Source: Xenophilus sp. AP218F
Lineage (GTDB): Bacteria > Pseudomonadota > Gammaproteobacteria > Burkholderiales > Chromobacteriaceae
Direction of reading: 5' to 3'
DNA length: 64,000 bases
Assembly (NCBI GenBank): GCA_002213445.1
Contig: NJIE01000030.1
Coordinates: 23,834 to 87,833 of the forward strand
Shown here: positions 17,545-25,920 of the stretch, in pieces
Layout of the letters: each line of letters begins with the position of its first letter
Numbering within the stretch: the stretch's first letter is position 1
Program-made: the position numbers and the translations under genes
Notes under the pieces: generated by a model
Seen by the model: the letters and a program-made list of their open reading frames with translations, nothing else
The model's database searches: none
What the model was told of the DNA's origin: nothing

Positions 17545-18372
17545 ATGGTGTATGCCGTGCAGCGTTATGCGGCCACTCGGCCTTGGGCGAAGAAGGTAGG
17601 TCAGCTTTACTCTCAGGCGGTTCAGCCGGCGGCGGCCCGGGCTGAAATGAAGGACGTGATCAAGCGTGAGCTGGAGCGCGCGGCGCAGGTGTTCGACATT
17701 CCGCAGACGACCATCGTCAACGAACTGGCCCTGGCCGAAGCCTGGGGCAATTTCGTGGCGCAGGGGCGGGTTGTCGCCGATCAGGATGCGGCGCTGAGCC
17801 GCGCGCTGGCGCATACCCGGCTGCCGTCCAATCTGCCCGACACTCTGGTGCTGCCTGCCGACGCCTTTTTCCTGCACGTTCCGGGCGAAGGCGGCGCTTT
17901 CGTCACCCATCAGCTGGCGCGCCGCAGCCTGGTGCTGACGTTGGTGCGCGGCGGTTTCGCGCCGGACGGCGTGGCCTGGCTGCAGGCCGGCGATCAACTG
18001 GAGATGGTGCGGGTGTCCTATCCCGGCGAACTTTCGCCGCAGCTGAAAGACGTGGACGAAAGCTGGGCGTCCTTGCTCGCCGCGGTGCTCAACGGCTTGG
18101 CGATGATGACGCAACCCAAGCTTGCGCTCAGCCGCGAGTGGGAAGCCGCCGCGCCGCCGGCGTGGGTGGCCGACGCCGCGCATCCGGCCTGCGCCAAGAC
18201 CCGCCAGAAGGGCCGCAGCCAGCTGTTGAAGTCGGGTTTCAGCGAGGTGACTTTCTGCCGGCTGGAAGGCCTCGCGGCGGCGGAAAGCTACCAGACGCAA
18301 GGTTACTGGCGTCGGCAGACCTTCGGCGAAGACAAGGCGCACTCGCGCCTGGTGTGGGTGGCGCCGCGCTAA
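17545..18372 (+). CDS. Uncharacterised protein
   Basis: A 275-residue soluble protein with no signal peptide or membrane segment. I do not recognise the family. The N-terminal 60 residues are basic and helical, and a short conserved-looking C-terminal block reads GYWRRQTFGEDKAHSRLVW. It has its own promoter just upstream, an AAGGATG ribosome binding site, and ends in a strong terminator, so it appears to be a single-gene unit. Codon use is like that of its neighbours, and the frame has no competing open frame of comparable quality. No function is assigned. Confidence 0.75.
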   Translation: MVYAVQRYAATRPWAKKVGQLYSQAVQPAAARAEMKDVIKRELERAAQVFDIPQTTIVNELALAEAWGNFVAQGRVVADQDAALSRALAHTRLPSNLPDTLVLPADAFFLHVPGEGGAFVTHQLARRSLVLTLVRGGFAPDGVAWLQAGDQLEMVRVSYPGELSPQLKDVDESWASLLAAVLNGLAMMTQPKLALSREWEAAAPPAWVADAAHPACAKTRQKGRSQLLKSGFSEVTFCRLEGLAAAESYQTQGYWRRQTFGEDKAHSRLVWVAPR

Positions 18373-18397
18373 GCCGCGCGGCTTGCCGGCATCGACG

Positions 18398-18425
18398 AAC
18401 GCCCAGCCGCATCGGCTGGGCGTTT
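18398..18425. terminator. Bidirectional terminator
   Basis: A 12-bp stem around CAGCCG / CGGCTG with a CAT loop, followed by TTTT. It is shared by the unknown gene at 17545 and the converging double-receiver gene. Confidence 0.8.
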
Positions 18426-18448
18426 TGGCGACTGGGCGGCGCGCGGGC

Positions 18449-19246
18449 TCAATATTCGCGCAGCAGCCGGCGTATCAGTTCCCGCATGTCGCCGATCTCA
18501 AACGGCTTGGGGCAGATGGCGGCGATGCCGTCCTCCGCCGTCGCGTCGTCCAGCGCGTCGCCTTCTTCGCTGGTCACCATCAGCACCGGCGTTTGCGGTT
18601 GCAGATTGCGGTCGCGGATTTCGCGCGCCAGTTCGACGCCGGTCATGCCCGGCATGTTGTGATCCAGCACGATCAGGCTGAAGCTCTCGTTCTCCAGCAG
18701 CGGCAGGGCGGCGGCGGCGGAGTCGGCCTCGAAGAAATTCTCAAAGCCCAGCTTTTCCAGCGTCTGGCGGATGTGATGGCGCGAGGTGACGCTGTCGTCG
18801 ACGATCAGCACTTGCAGAACGGCCATGTCCACGTCCACTTCCGCGCCCAGGCTGACGCAGTTGATGAAATTCATCACTCCCTGCATGGCGTGGTCCAGCT
18901 CTTGCGGGCTGAAGGGTTTGGGCAGGATGGCCAGGCTGCCGGCTTGCCGGATGGGCTCCAGCCGCTCGGGCATGGTTTCGCTGGAGACCAGGATGAAGGG
19001 CAGATCGTAGAGATCATGGCTGTCGCGCAGCTCCTGCACCAGCTGGTCGCCGGTCATGTCGGGCAGGTAATAGGCGCTGACCACCAGGTCGGGACGCCGC
19101 TCGCGCGCCTGGCTGATCAGCTCCGCGCCGGTTACGTGCGTTTCGATGTGGCTGATGCCCAAATCATTCAGGGCCTTGGTGATGATTTGAGCCTGCACGG
19201 CGGAGGGCTCGGCCAGTGTGATGAAAAGCTGCTCTAGCTCCAGCAT
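18449..19246 (-). CDS. Double receiver-domain protein; first receiver lacks the phospho-acceptor
   Basis: A 265-residue cytosolic protein made only of two CheY-like receiver domains. The second (about 140-265) has the acidic pair VDDS, the phospho-acceptor Asp in LIVLDHNMPGMTG and the conserved Lys in CPKPF. In the first (about 1-130) the acceptor position reads VVSAYYLPDMTG, with Ala in place of Asp, and no acidic pair is seen, so it should act as a docking or pseudo-receiver domain. There is no output domain, so it probably works by protein contacts, perhaps in chemotaxis, since it is divergent from flgB. The start at 19246 is supported by CAGGAAAC. Confidence 0.83.
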   Translation of the reverse strand: MLELEQLFITLAEPSAVQAQIITKALNDLGISHIETHVTGAELISQARERRPDLVVSAYYLPDMTGDQLVQELRDSHDLYDLPFILVSSETMPERLEPIRQAGSLAILPKPFSPQELDHAMQGVMNFINCVSLGAEVDVDMAVLQVLIVDDSVTSRHHIRQTLEKLGFENFFEADSAAAALPLLENESFSLIVLDHNMPGMTGVELAREIRDRNLQPQTPVLMVTSEEGDALDDATAEDGIAAICPKPFEIGDMRELIRRLLREY

Positions 19247-19481
19247 GTTTCCTGTCCCTGTGGCGAATGCTGTCGATCCATTATTGACTGTTTGGCATGA
19301 ATTGGCTGGCGCGACAAGCAAAATAATCCATATGCGGCCCGCTTTGGGCATGGCGATGATGGTGGTATCGTTCGCCCCCGGCGGCAAGTTTTGCCGCCCG
19401 AGCGCCGGCAAAAGACGGTTTGGCCGTGGCGGAATGCCGGTTTGCTCCGTAGAATCACGTATTCATCAGGATTTCGAGTGC

Positions 19482-19497
19482 TGGCACGTTTTGTGCT
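19482..19497 (+). promoter_or_regulatory. Sigma-54 promoter of the flgB operon
   Basis: TGGCACGTTTTGTGCT matches the -24/-12 consensus TGGCACGNNNNTTGCW at every fixed position but one, with correct GG-to-GC spacing. Transcription would start near 19508, just before the AGGAGGAA ribosome binding site at 19513-19520. Confidence 0.8.
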
Positions 19498-19524
19498 TTT
19501 GATGGGGAAGTCAGGAGGAACGCC

Positions 19525-19932
19525 ATGCTGGACAAGATTGCCCACTACTTTGATTTTCAGCAGCGCGCGCTGAATCTGCAGGCTTATCGAGCCGAAGTGA
19601 TCGGCAGCAATATCGCCAACGCGGAAACGCCTAACTACAAGGCGGTGGATTTCGATTTTCGCCAGGCCTTGTTGCAGCAGCAGGAAAATCAGGGTCGGCT
19701 GAGTCTGGCGGTGACCAATCCCCAGCACATCGCCAGCGTGGCTGGCGGCCATGCCGACGCGCAGCTGCAGTATCGCAACGCCTTGCAGCCCAGCCTGGAC
19801 GGCAACACCGTGGATATGAACGTGGAGCGCGGCGCTTTTGCCGACAACGCGCTGCGTTACCAGACCACGCTGACCTTCCTGACCAAGCGCATCAGCGGTT
19901 TGAGCAACGCCATTCAAGGGCAGGGGAGTTAA
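19525..19932 (+). CDS. flgB: Flagellar basal-body proximal rod protein FlgB
   Basis: Structural subunit of the proximal rod, exported by the flagellar type III apparatus and assembled across the periplasm. It has 135 residues, the normal length. The N-terminal rod signature is IGSNIANAETPNYKAVDF (about 26-45). A strong AGGAGGAA ribosome binding site precedes the ATG. It is the first gene of the flgB-L run, which has a sigma-54 promoter directly upstream. The stop is followed after only four bases by flgC. Confidence 0.97.
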   Translation: MLDKIAHYFDFQQRALNLQAYRAEVIGSNIANAETPNYKAVDFDFRQALLQQQENQGRLSLAVTNPQHIASVAGGHADAQLQYRNALQPSLDGNTVDMNVERGAFADNALRYQTTLTFLTKRISGLSNAIQGQGS

Positions 19933-19936
19933 GTAG

Positions 19937-20347
19937 ATGTCTTTGTCCAATCTGTTCACCATCGCCGGTTCGGCTTTGTCGGCGCAATCCATGCGCCTCA
20001 ACACCGTGGCCAGCAATATCGCCAACGCGGAAAGCGCCACCAGCTCCACCGGCCAGCCGTACAAGGGCCGCCATGTGGTGTTCACCGCCGTGCCGGTGGA
20101 TGCGGCCCAGCCGCAGGTGGCCGGGGTGCGCGTGACGTCGGTGGTGGAAGATCAGTCGCCGCCGCGCTTGAAGTACGCGCCGGGGCACCCGCTGGCGGAC
20201 GAGCGCGGCTATATCGCCATGCCCAACGTCAATCCGGTGGAGGAGATGGCGGACATGATCGCCGCTTCCAGCGCTTACCAGAACAACGTAGAAATGATGA
20301 ATACCGCCAAGACCTTGCTGCAGAAGACCCTGCAGCTGGGCCAGTGA
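19937..20347 (+). CDS. flgC: Flagellar basal-body rod protein FlgC
   Basis: Proximal rod subunit partnering FlgB. It has 136 residues. The rod signature NTVASNIANAESATS lies at about 22-36. The C-terminal flagellar hook/rod motif (NPVEEMADMIAASSAYQNNVEMM) matches the family helix that packs in the rod core. It is translated from the flgB message with a 4-base gap. Confidence 0.97.
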   Translation: MSLSNLFTIAGSALSAQSMRLNTVASNIANAESATSSTGQPYKGRHVVFTAVPVDAAQPQVAGVRVTSVVEDQSPPRLKYAPGHPLADERGYIAMPNVNPVEEMADMIAASSAYQNNVEMMNTAKTLLQKTLQLGQ

Positions 20348-20368
20348 TCTGACTGAAGGATACGCGCC

Positions 20369-21121
20369 ATGGCCTCTACATCCAGCACCAGCGGAACCAA
20401 CCCGTTCGGATTTATCAATAATCAGCAATCCGGCGGCAGCTCGGTCAGCAGCGTGGCCAATGGCTCCAAGACCAACGCCGCCGGCGGCGTGGGCACGGGG
20501 GCGACCTCCAGCAGCGCGGATCAGATCCAGAATTCCTTCCTGACCCTGCTGACAGCCCAGCTGAACGCGCAGGATCCGCTCAATCCGATGGACAATGCCC
20601 AGATCACCAGCCAGATGGCGCAAATCAGCCAGGTGACCGGTTTGCAGCAGTTGAACCAGACCATGCAGGCCATGGTCAGCGCCCAGGCCGCCAGCCAGTC
20701 GCTGATGGCGGCCGGGATGGTGGGCAAGAACGTGCTGGTGGCCGGCAATCAGGTGGCGATTCCGCCGGCAGGCGCGTCCACCCAGGGCGGCGTGATGCTC
20801 AACGGACCGGCGTCGGCGGTGACCGTTTCCATCAAGGACGCCAACGGCACGGTGGTGCGCACCCTGTCGGTTCCCAAGCCGACCACGGGCATGAACACCT
20901 TCGACTGGGACGGCAAGGACAGCAACGGCCAGCCGGTGCCGAGCAACAGCACCTATACCTTCTCGACCGAGGTGACTCAGGCGAGTTCGGGCGGCAGCAC
21001 CACGGCAACCGCCTACAACAACCAGCAGGTCAAGGCCGTATCCTGGGTGCAGGGCGTGCCGATGCTGATCATGCCGGACGGCAGCTCGGTGCCGCTGTCC
21101 AACGTGGCGCAGTTGTCCTGA
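20369..21121 (+). CDS. flgD: Flagellar hook-assembly scaffold protein FlgD
   Basis: Capping protein needed for polymerisation of the hook protein FlgE; it is not retained in the mature flagellum. It has 250 residues. The N-terminal conserved block FLTLLTAQLNAQDPLNPMDN starts near residue 53, and FlgD Tudor-like and FlgD_ig beta domains follow (about 125-225, with TFDWDGKDSNGQPV). A Ser/Gly-rich N-terminal 50 residues is usual for export substrates. Confidence 0.96.
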   Translation: MASTSSTSGTNPFGFINNQQSGGSSVSSVANGSKTNAAGGVGTGATSSSADQIQNSFLTLLTAQLNAQDPLNPMDNAQITSQMAQISQVTGLQQLNQTMQAMVSAQAASQSLMAAGMVGKNVLVAGNQVAIPPAGASTQGGVMLNGPASAVTVSIKDANGTVVRTLSVPKPTTGMNTFDWDGKDSNGQPVPSNSTYTFSTEVTQASSGGSTTATAYNNQQVKAVSWVQGVPMLIMPDGSSVPLSNVAQLS

Positions 21122-21158
21122 GCAAGACCTTGGGGTCGCATTTTCGAGGAATGATGAA

Positions 21159-22388
21159 ATGAGCTTTCAACAAGGTTTGAGCGGCCTGAACGCCGCCTCG
21201 GTGCAGCTGGAAACCATAGGCAACAATATTTCCAACTCGAACACGGTGGGCTTCAAGGCCGCGCGCACCGAGTTCGCCGACATGTACGGCAACAGCATTT
21301 ACGGCATCGCCAACACTTCGCCGGGCATCGGCGTGCGGGTGTCGGGCGTAACCCAGAACATGGGCAACGGCAACGTCACCACCACCGGTCGCAGCCTGGA
21401 CATGGCCATCAGCAACAACGGCTTCTTCATCATGAAGCAGCCGAACGGCAACGTGTCCTATTCCCGCAACGGCCAATTCCAGGTGGATCAGAGCGGCTAC
21501 ATCGTCAACAACGGCAATTTCTTGCAAGGTTGGTCGGCCGACGCCAACGGCCAGATCGTCAACGGCCCGGTCAGCAACATCCAGCTGAGCAACGCCAATA
21601 TCGCGCCGTCGCCGACCACCAAGATGTCGATCCCGCTGCAGCTCAATTCCAACGACCCGATTCCCACCGGCGGGGCGTTCGACCCGACCAAGTCCACGAC
21701 TTACAACTGGCAGAACACCCAGACGGTGTACGACACGCTGGGCAATCCGCACCAGATGACGTTCTACTACGTGAAGGGCGCGTCCTCCGGCACGCCGCCG
21801 ACCACGCCGTGGACGGTTTACCCTTATGTGGACGGCGCAGCGGCCACGTCGCCTGCCTCGTATGCGCTGAATTTCAGCTCCACCGGGGTGTTGAACAACC
21901 CCACCGGCATGACGGTGACGTTCCCGACCACCAACGGCTCGTCCACGCCGCAAAGCGTGGCGATGAACTTCACCGGCTCCACCGCGCTCAACCAGAGCTA
22001 CGGCACCTCGCCGGTCACGCAGGACGGCTCCGCCACCGGCACCCTGACCGGCGTATCGGTGGCCAGCAACGGCATCATCCAGGCCACGTACTCCAACGGC
22101 AAGACCAACACCATCGGCCAGGTGGCGCTGGCCACCTTCGTCAATCCGCAAGGCTTGCAATCCAACGGCGGCAACCTGTGGTCGCAGAGCTACAACTCCG
22201 GCCCGGCCACCGTCAACCAGCCCAATTCGGGCAACGCCGGCAGCCTGCAGTCCGGCGCGGTGGAATCGTCCAACGTCGACCTGACCGGAGAACTGGTCAA
22301 CATGATCAACGCGCAGCGCTTCTACCAGGCCAACGCGCAGACCATCAAGACCCAGGATACCTTGGTGCAGACCTTGTTGAGCATCTGA
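21159..22388 (+). CDS. flgE: Flagellar hook protein FlgE
   Basis: Major subunit of the flexible hook. It has 409 residues. The N-terminal helix contains IGNNISNSNTVGFKAARTEF (about 21-40), the hook motif AISNNGFFIM is near residue 87, and the C-terminal block VDLTGELVNMINAQRFYQAN is near residue 370. The variable Ser/Thr/Asn-rich middle is typical of surface-exposed hook domains. GAGGAATG precedes the ATG. Confidence 0.97.
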   Translation: MSFQQGLSGLNAASVQLETIGNNISNSNTVGFKAARTEFADMYGNSIYGIANTSPGIGVRVSGVTQNMGNGNVTTTGRSLDMAISNNGFFIMKQPNGNVSYSRNGQFQVDQSGYIVNNGNFLQGWSADANGQIVNGPVSNIQLSNANIAPSPTTKMSIPLQLNSNDPIPTGGAFDPTKSTTYNWQNTQTVYDTLGNPHQMTFYYVKGASSGTPPTTPWTVYPYVDGAAATSPASYALNFSSTGVLNNPTGMTVTFPTTNGSSTPQSVAMNFTGSTALNQSYGTSPVTQDGSATGTLTGVSVASNGIIQATYSNGKTNTIGQVALATFVNPQGLQSNGGNLWSQSYNSGPATVNQPNSGNAGSLQSGAVESSNVDLTGELVNMINAQRFYQANAQTIKTQDTLVQTLLSI

Positions 22389-22404
22389 TCGGAAAGCTAG
22401 CTGA

Positions 22405-23145
22405 ATGGATCGCGTCCTGTACCTGGCCATGACCGGCGCCAAGCATGAGGCCTGGCAGCAGGCCACTACCGCCAACAATCTGGCCAACGTCAATACCAAC
22501 GCCTTCAAGGCCGATCTGGCGGCGTTTCGCGCCTTGCCGGTGGTGGGCGACGGCGTGCCCACCCGTACCTACGTGGTGGACAATACCGTCGGTTTCGACG
22601 CCTCGCAGGGCAGTCTGAACCAGACTGGCAACCCGAATGACTTTGCCCTCGGCACGCCCGGCTTCTTCGCGGTGCAGGCCGCGGACGGGCAGGAGGCCTA
22701 CACGCGCGACGGCGGTTTCGTTCTCGACTCCACCGGCATCATGCGCACCCGTTCGGGGCTGGTGATCATGGGCGACGGCGGCCCGATCACCGCGCCGACC
22801 GGCGCCCGCGTCCAGCTGGGGCAAGACGGCTCGGTGATCGCCGTGCCGCTCACTGGCGCGGACCGCACGCCGCAGCTGATCGGCCAGATCAAGCTGGTGA
22901 ATCCGGCGCCGAAGGAAGTTTACAAGGGCGAGGATGGTTTGTTCCGCCCGAATGGCGGCGGCCAATTGGCGGCCGATCCCGACGTCAAGCTGGTGGCCGG
23001 CGCGCTGGAAGCCTCCAACGTCAACTCGGTGGAGGCGCTGGTGCAGATGATTTCTCATGGCCGCCAATTCGACCTGAACATCAAAATGATGCAGACTACG
23101 CAACAGGGCGAACAGCAGGCACGCTCCTTGCTTGCCTCGACCTGA
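22405..23145 (+). CDS. flgF: Flagellar basal-body rod protein FlgF
   Basis: Proximal rod subunit of 246 residues. The N-terminal block reads MDRVLYLAMTGAKHEAWQQA with TTANNLANVNTNAFKADL (about 21-38), the shared FlgE/F/G region is GTPGFFAVQAADGQEAYTRD, and the C-terminal SVEALVQMISHGRQFDLNIK is typical. It lies 16 bases after flgE in the operon. Confidence 0.96.
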   Translation: MDRVLYLAMTGAKHEAWQQATTANNLANVNTNAFKADLAAFRALPVVGDGVPTRTYVVDNTVGFDASQGSLNQTGNPNDFALGTPGFFAVQAADGQEAYTRDGGFVLDSTGIMRTRSGLVIMGDGGPITAPTGARVQLGQDGSVIAVPLTGADRTPQLIGQIKLVNPAPKEVYKGEDGLFRPNGGGQLAADPDVKLVAGALEASNVNSVEALVQMISHGRQFDLNIKMMQTTQQGEQQARSLLAST

Positions 23146-23222
23146 GGCGGATAGCCATTCCGCCGCCGCCGCGCCATTGAGCGGCGCCAAGCAAAAAGAA
23201 CAGAAACAAGGGTGACGACGCC

Positions 23223-24005
23223 ATGATGCGCGCTTTGTATATCGCCAAGACCGGCATGGATGCCAGCCAGTTTCAGCTGGACATCGTTTCCAACAACCTG
23301 GCCAACGTCAATACCGTGGGCTTCAAGCGCAGCATCGGCGTTTTCGAAGACCTGTACTACCAGACTCTGCGCCAGCCGGGCGGCCAGCTGGCCAACGGCA
23401 ACGCCACGCCCACCGGCCTGCAGGTGGGCACCGGCGCGGCGGCGGTGGCGACCAACCGCATCTTCGCGGAAGGCAATCTGCAGCAAACCGGCCAGCCGCT
23501 GGACATGGCGGTGGACGGCGACGGCTTTTTCCGCATCCTGCTGCCCAGCGGCACCACGGCGTACACCCGCAACGGCCAATTCCAGCGCAGCTCCACCGGC
23601 GACATCGTCAATGCCGACGGCTATCCGCTGAACCCCAACATCAACATTCCGGCCACGGCCACCCGCATCACGGTGTCGGCCAACGGCGTGGTGCAGTATT
23701 ACCTGGCCAACAATCCGGCGCCGCAAACGGCGGGCAATATCCAGCTGACCACCTTCATCAACCCGCAAGGGCTGGAGAGCATGGGCAGCAACCTGTATCT
23801 GCAAACGGCGGCCTCCGGCGATCCGCAGGACGGCGATCCGCAAACCGACAGCCGCGGCTCCATCCAGTCGGGCTTCGTCGAAGCATCCAACGTCAACGTC
23901 ACGTCCGAGCTGGTCAACATGATCACCGCGCAGCGTTCGTATGAGATGAATTCGCGCGCGATCACCACCGCGGACCAGATGCTGCAGAAATTGAGTTCGA
24001 TGTGA
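23223..24005 (+). CDS. flgG: Flagellar distal rod protein FlgG
   Basis: Forms the distal rod, the drive shaft inside the P and L rings. It has 260 residues, exactly the usual length. It begins MMRALYIAKTGMDASQFQLD with IVSNNLANVNTVGFKRS (about 21-37) and ends with VTSELVNMITAQRSYEMNSR plus a short tail. The 77-base gap after flgF holds no recognisable feature beyond a weak ribosome binding site. Confidence 0.97.
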   Translation: MMRALYIAKTGMDASQFQLDIVSNNLANVNTVGFKRSIGVFEDLYYQTLRQPGGQLANGNATPTGLQVGTGAAAVATNRIFAEGNLQQTGQPLDMAVDGDGFFRILLPSGTTAYTRNGQFQRSSTGDIVNADGYPLNPNINIPATATRITVSANGVVQYYLANNPAPQTAGNIQLTTFINPQGLESMGSNLYLQTAASGDPQDGDPQTDSRGSIQSGFVEASNVNVTSELVNMITAQRSYEMNSRAITTADQMLQKLSSM

Positions 24006-24032
24006 TCGTGGTTTGACGGAGGGCGAGGCGTG

Positions 24033-24716
24033 ATGAAATTCGGTTTGACAGCGACGGCGCTGATTTCCTTGTTGCTGGCCGGCTGCGTGGTGCAAGAGCC
24101 CCCCCTGGTGCAGCTGCCGACCACGGCCAGGCCCCAGCCGCAGCCGGTAAGCGTGCCGGCCAACGGCTCCATCTTCCAGACGGCCAGCTACCGGCCCTTG
24201 TTCCAGGACAATATGCCGGTGCGGGTGGGCGACACCCTGACGGTCACCATTCAGGAAAATTCGTCCACCTCCCAGTCCGAACAAACCACCAATACCCGGA
24301 CCGCCGCCCTGTCGTCCAACATCACGGCCGGCGTGCAGTTGCCTTTCCTGCCCAGTGGGCTGGCCAGCGGGCTCAGCGGAACCGGTTTCAACAGCTCCGG
24401 CTCGGCCAACAATACCGGCAAGGGCAACAGCCAGGTGGCCACCACCTTCGTCAGCTCCATCACCGTGACGGTGATCGAAGTCTTGTCCAACGGCAATCTG
24501 GTGGTCAGCGGCGAGAAGCAGGTGCGCATCAATAGCGACACCGAATCCATCCGCCTCTCCGGCGTGGTCAATCCGCGCGACGTGTCGCCGTCCCGCACGG
24601 TCTCCTCGCTCAAGCTGGCGGACGCGCGCGTCGAGCAGCAGACCAAGGGCAACAACCGGCTGTACAACGAGCCGGGCTGGCTGTCCAAGATATTCATGTC
24701 CTTCCTGCCGATCTGA
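24033..24716 (+). CDS. flgH: Flagellar L-ring lipoprotein FlgH
   Basis: Outer-membrane lipoprotein that forms the L ring around the rod. It has 227 residues. The signal peptide ends in the lipobox LLAGC, with the lipidated Cys at residue 18. The C-terminal block includes LSGVVNPRDV and the end reads WLSKIFMSFLPI, both typical. A GTG three bases earlier is an alternative start; ATG at 24033 is preferred by spacing from GGAGGG. Confidence 0.96.
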   Translation: MKFGLTATALISLLLAGCVVQEPPLVQLPTTARPQPQPVSVPANGSIFQTASYRPLFQDNMPVRVGDTLTVTIQENSSTSQSEQTTNTRTAALSSNITAGVQLPFLPSGLASGLSGTGFNSSGSANNTGKGNSQVATTFVSSITVTVIEVLSNGNLVVSGEKQVRINSDTESIRLSGVVNPRDVSPSRTVSSLKLADARVEQQTKGNNRLYNEPGWLSKIFMSFLPI

Positions 24717-24737
24717 TTCTGAAACGAGAACGTAGTG

Positions 24738-25835
24738 ATGAAACGAGTGTGGTTGCTGGCCCTGATGCTGGCGTTCAGCGCGCCGCTGATGGCGGCGCAG
24801 CGCCTGAAAGACATCGCCAATATCGGCGGCGTGCGGCCCAACCAGCTGATCGGTTACGGTCTGGTGGTGGGTCTGGACGGCAGCGGCGACAAGGTGACGT
24901 CCTCGCCGTTCACCGGCCAGTCGATGAGCAACATGCTCAACCAGCTGGGCGTGCAAGTGCCGCCCGGCACCAAGCTCGACCCCAAGAACGTGGCCGCCGT
25001 GACCTTGACGGCCACGCTGCCGCCCTTCGCCCGCCGCGGTCAAAGCATAGACGTCACCGCCTCGTCGATAGGCGACGCCAAGAGCCTGCGCGGGGGCACC
25101 TTGCTGATGACGCCGCTGAAGGGCGCGGACGGCCAGGTCTATGCGATGGCGCAGGGCAATGTGGTGGTGGGCGGCGCGGGTGCGTCCGCCGGCGGCAGCT
25201 CCACCCAGATCAACCAGCTGAGCGTGGGCCGCATTCCCGACGGCGCGACGGTGGAGCAGGAGGTGCCGACCGCGCTGGGCAGCGGCGAGTTCATCAACCT
25301 CGAGCTGCGCGAGGCGGATTTCACCACAGCCAATCGCGCGGTGCAGGCCATCAACAAGGCCTTTGGCCAGGGCACGGCGCGGGCGGTGGACGGCAGGCTG
25401 ATCGAGGTGCGCGCGCCGTTCGATAGCAATCAGCGCGTGCAGTTTCTGTCGAAGATGGAAAATATTGCCGTGGACCCGGCAGATGTTTCCCCCTTGGTGA
25501 TCATCAACGCCCGTACCGGCTCCATCGTCATGAACCAGGCGGTGACGCTGGCCGCCTGCGCGGTATCGCACGGCAACCTGTCGGTGACGGTCAACAACAC
25601 GCCGCAGGTCAGCCAGCCCAACGCGCTGTCCGGCGGCAAGACCACGGTCACCAATCAGGCCGACATCACCATCAACAGCACCGGCGGCAAGGTGATCGGC
25701 CTGCGCGGCGGCGCCAACCTGTCGCAGGTGGTCAACGCGCTCAACGCGCTGGGCGCCACGCCGCAAGACCTGATTTCCATCCTGCAGGCGATGAAATCGG
25801 CCGGCGCGCTCAAGGCCGATCTGCAGGTCATCTGA
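24738..25835 (+). CDS. flgI: Flagellar P-ring protein FlgI
   Basis: Periplasmic protein that forms the P ring in the peptidoglycan layer. It has 365 residues with a Sec signal peptide (residues 1-20, cleaved after MAA). The family start of the mature chain is QRLKDIANIGGVRPNQLIGY; LDGSGDKV and the C-terminal end DLISILQAMKSAGALKADLQ are conserved. GTG at 24735 is also in frame. A factor-independent terminator follows it, before flgJ. Confidence 0.97.
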   Translation: MKRVWLLALMLAFSAPLMAAQRLKDIANIGGVRPNQLIGYGLVVGLDGSGDKVTSSPFTGQSMSNMLNQLGVQVPPGTKLDPKNVAAVTLTATLPPFARRGQSIDVTASSIGDAKSLRGGTLLMTPLKGADGQVYAMAQGNVVVGGAGASAGGSSTQINQLSVGRIPDGATVEQEVPTALGSGEFINLELREADFTTANRAVQAINKAFGQGTARAVDGRLIEVRAPFDSNQRVQFLSKMENIAVDPADVSPLVIINARTGSIVMNQAVTLAACAVSHGNLSVTVNNTPQVSQPNALSGGKTTVTNQADITINSTGGKVIGLRGGANLSQVVNALNALGATPQDLISILQAMKSAGALKADLQVI

Positions 25836-25841
25836 ACCCTG

Positions 25842-25889
25842 ACGGGCCGGCTGGCGGGACGCGCAAGTCCTGCGGCTGGCCCGTTTTTT
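25842..25889 (+). terminator. Terminator-like hairpin between flgI and flgJ
   Basis: ACGGGCC (25842-25848) pairs with GGCCCGT (25878-25884), with GC-rich sequence between, and is followed by six T. It would cut transcription between flgI and flgJ at least partly. Confidence 0.7.
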
Positions 25890-25896
25890 GCTTGTG

Positions 25897-25913
25897 ACTC
25901 CTGGTCCAGGAGT
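25897..25913. promoter_or_regulatory. Palindrome covering the flgJ ribosome binding site
   Basis: ACTCCTGG-T-CCAGGAGT is a perfect 8-bp inverted repeat with a single central base. Its right arm contains the flgJ Shine-Dalgarno AGGAG, 8 bases before the ATG at 25921, so folding or protein binding here could mask translation initiation. Confidence 0.5.
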
Positions 25914-25920
25914 GAGATAC

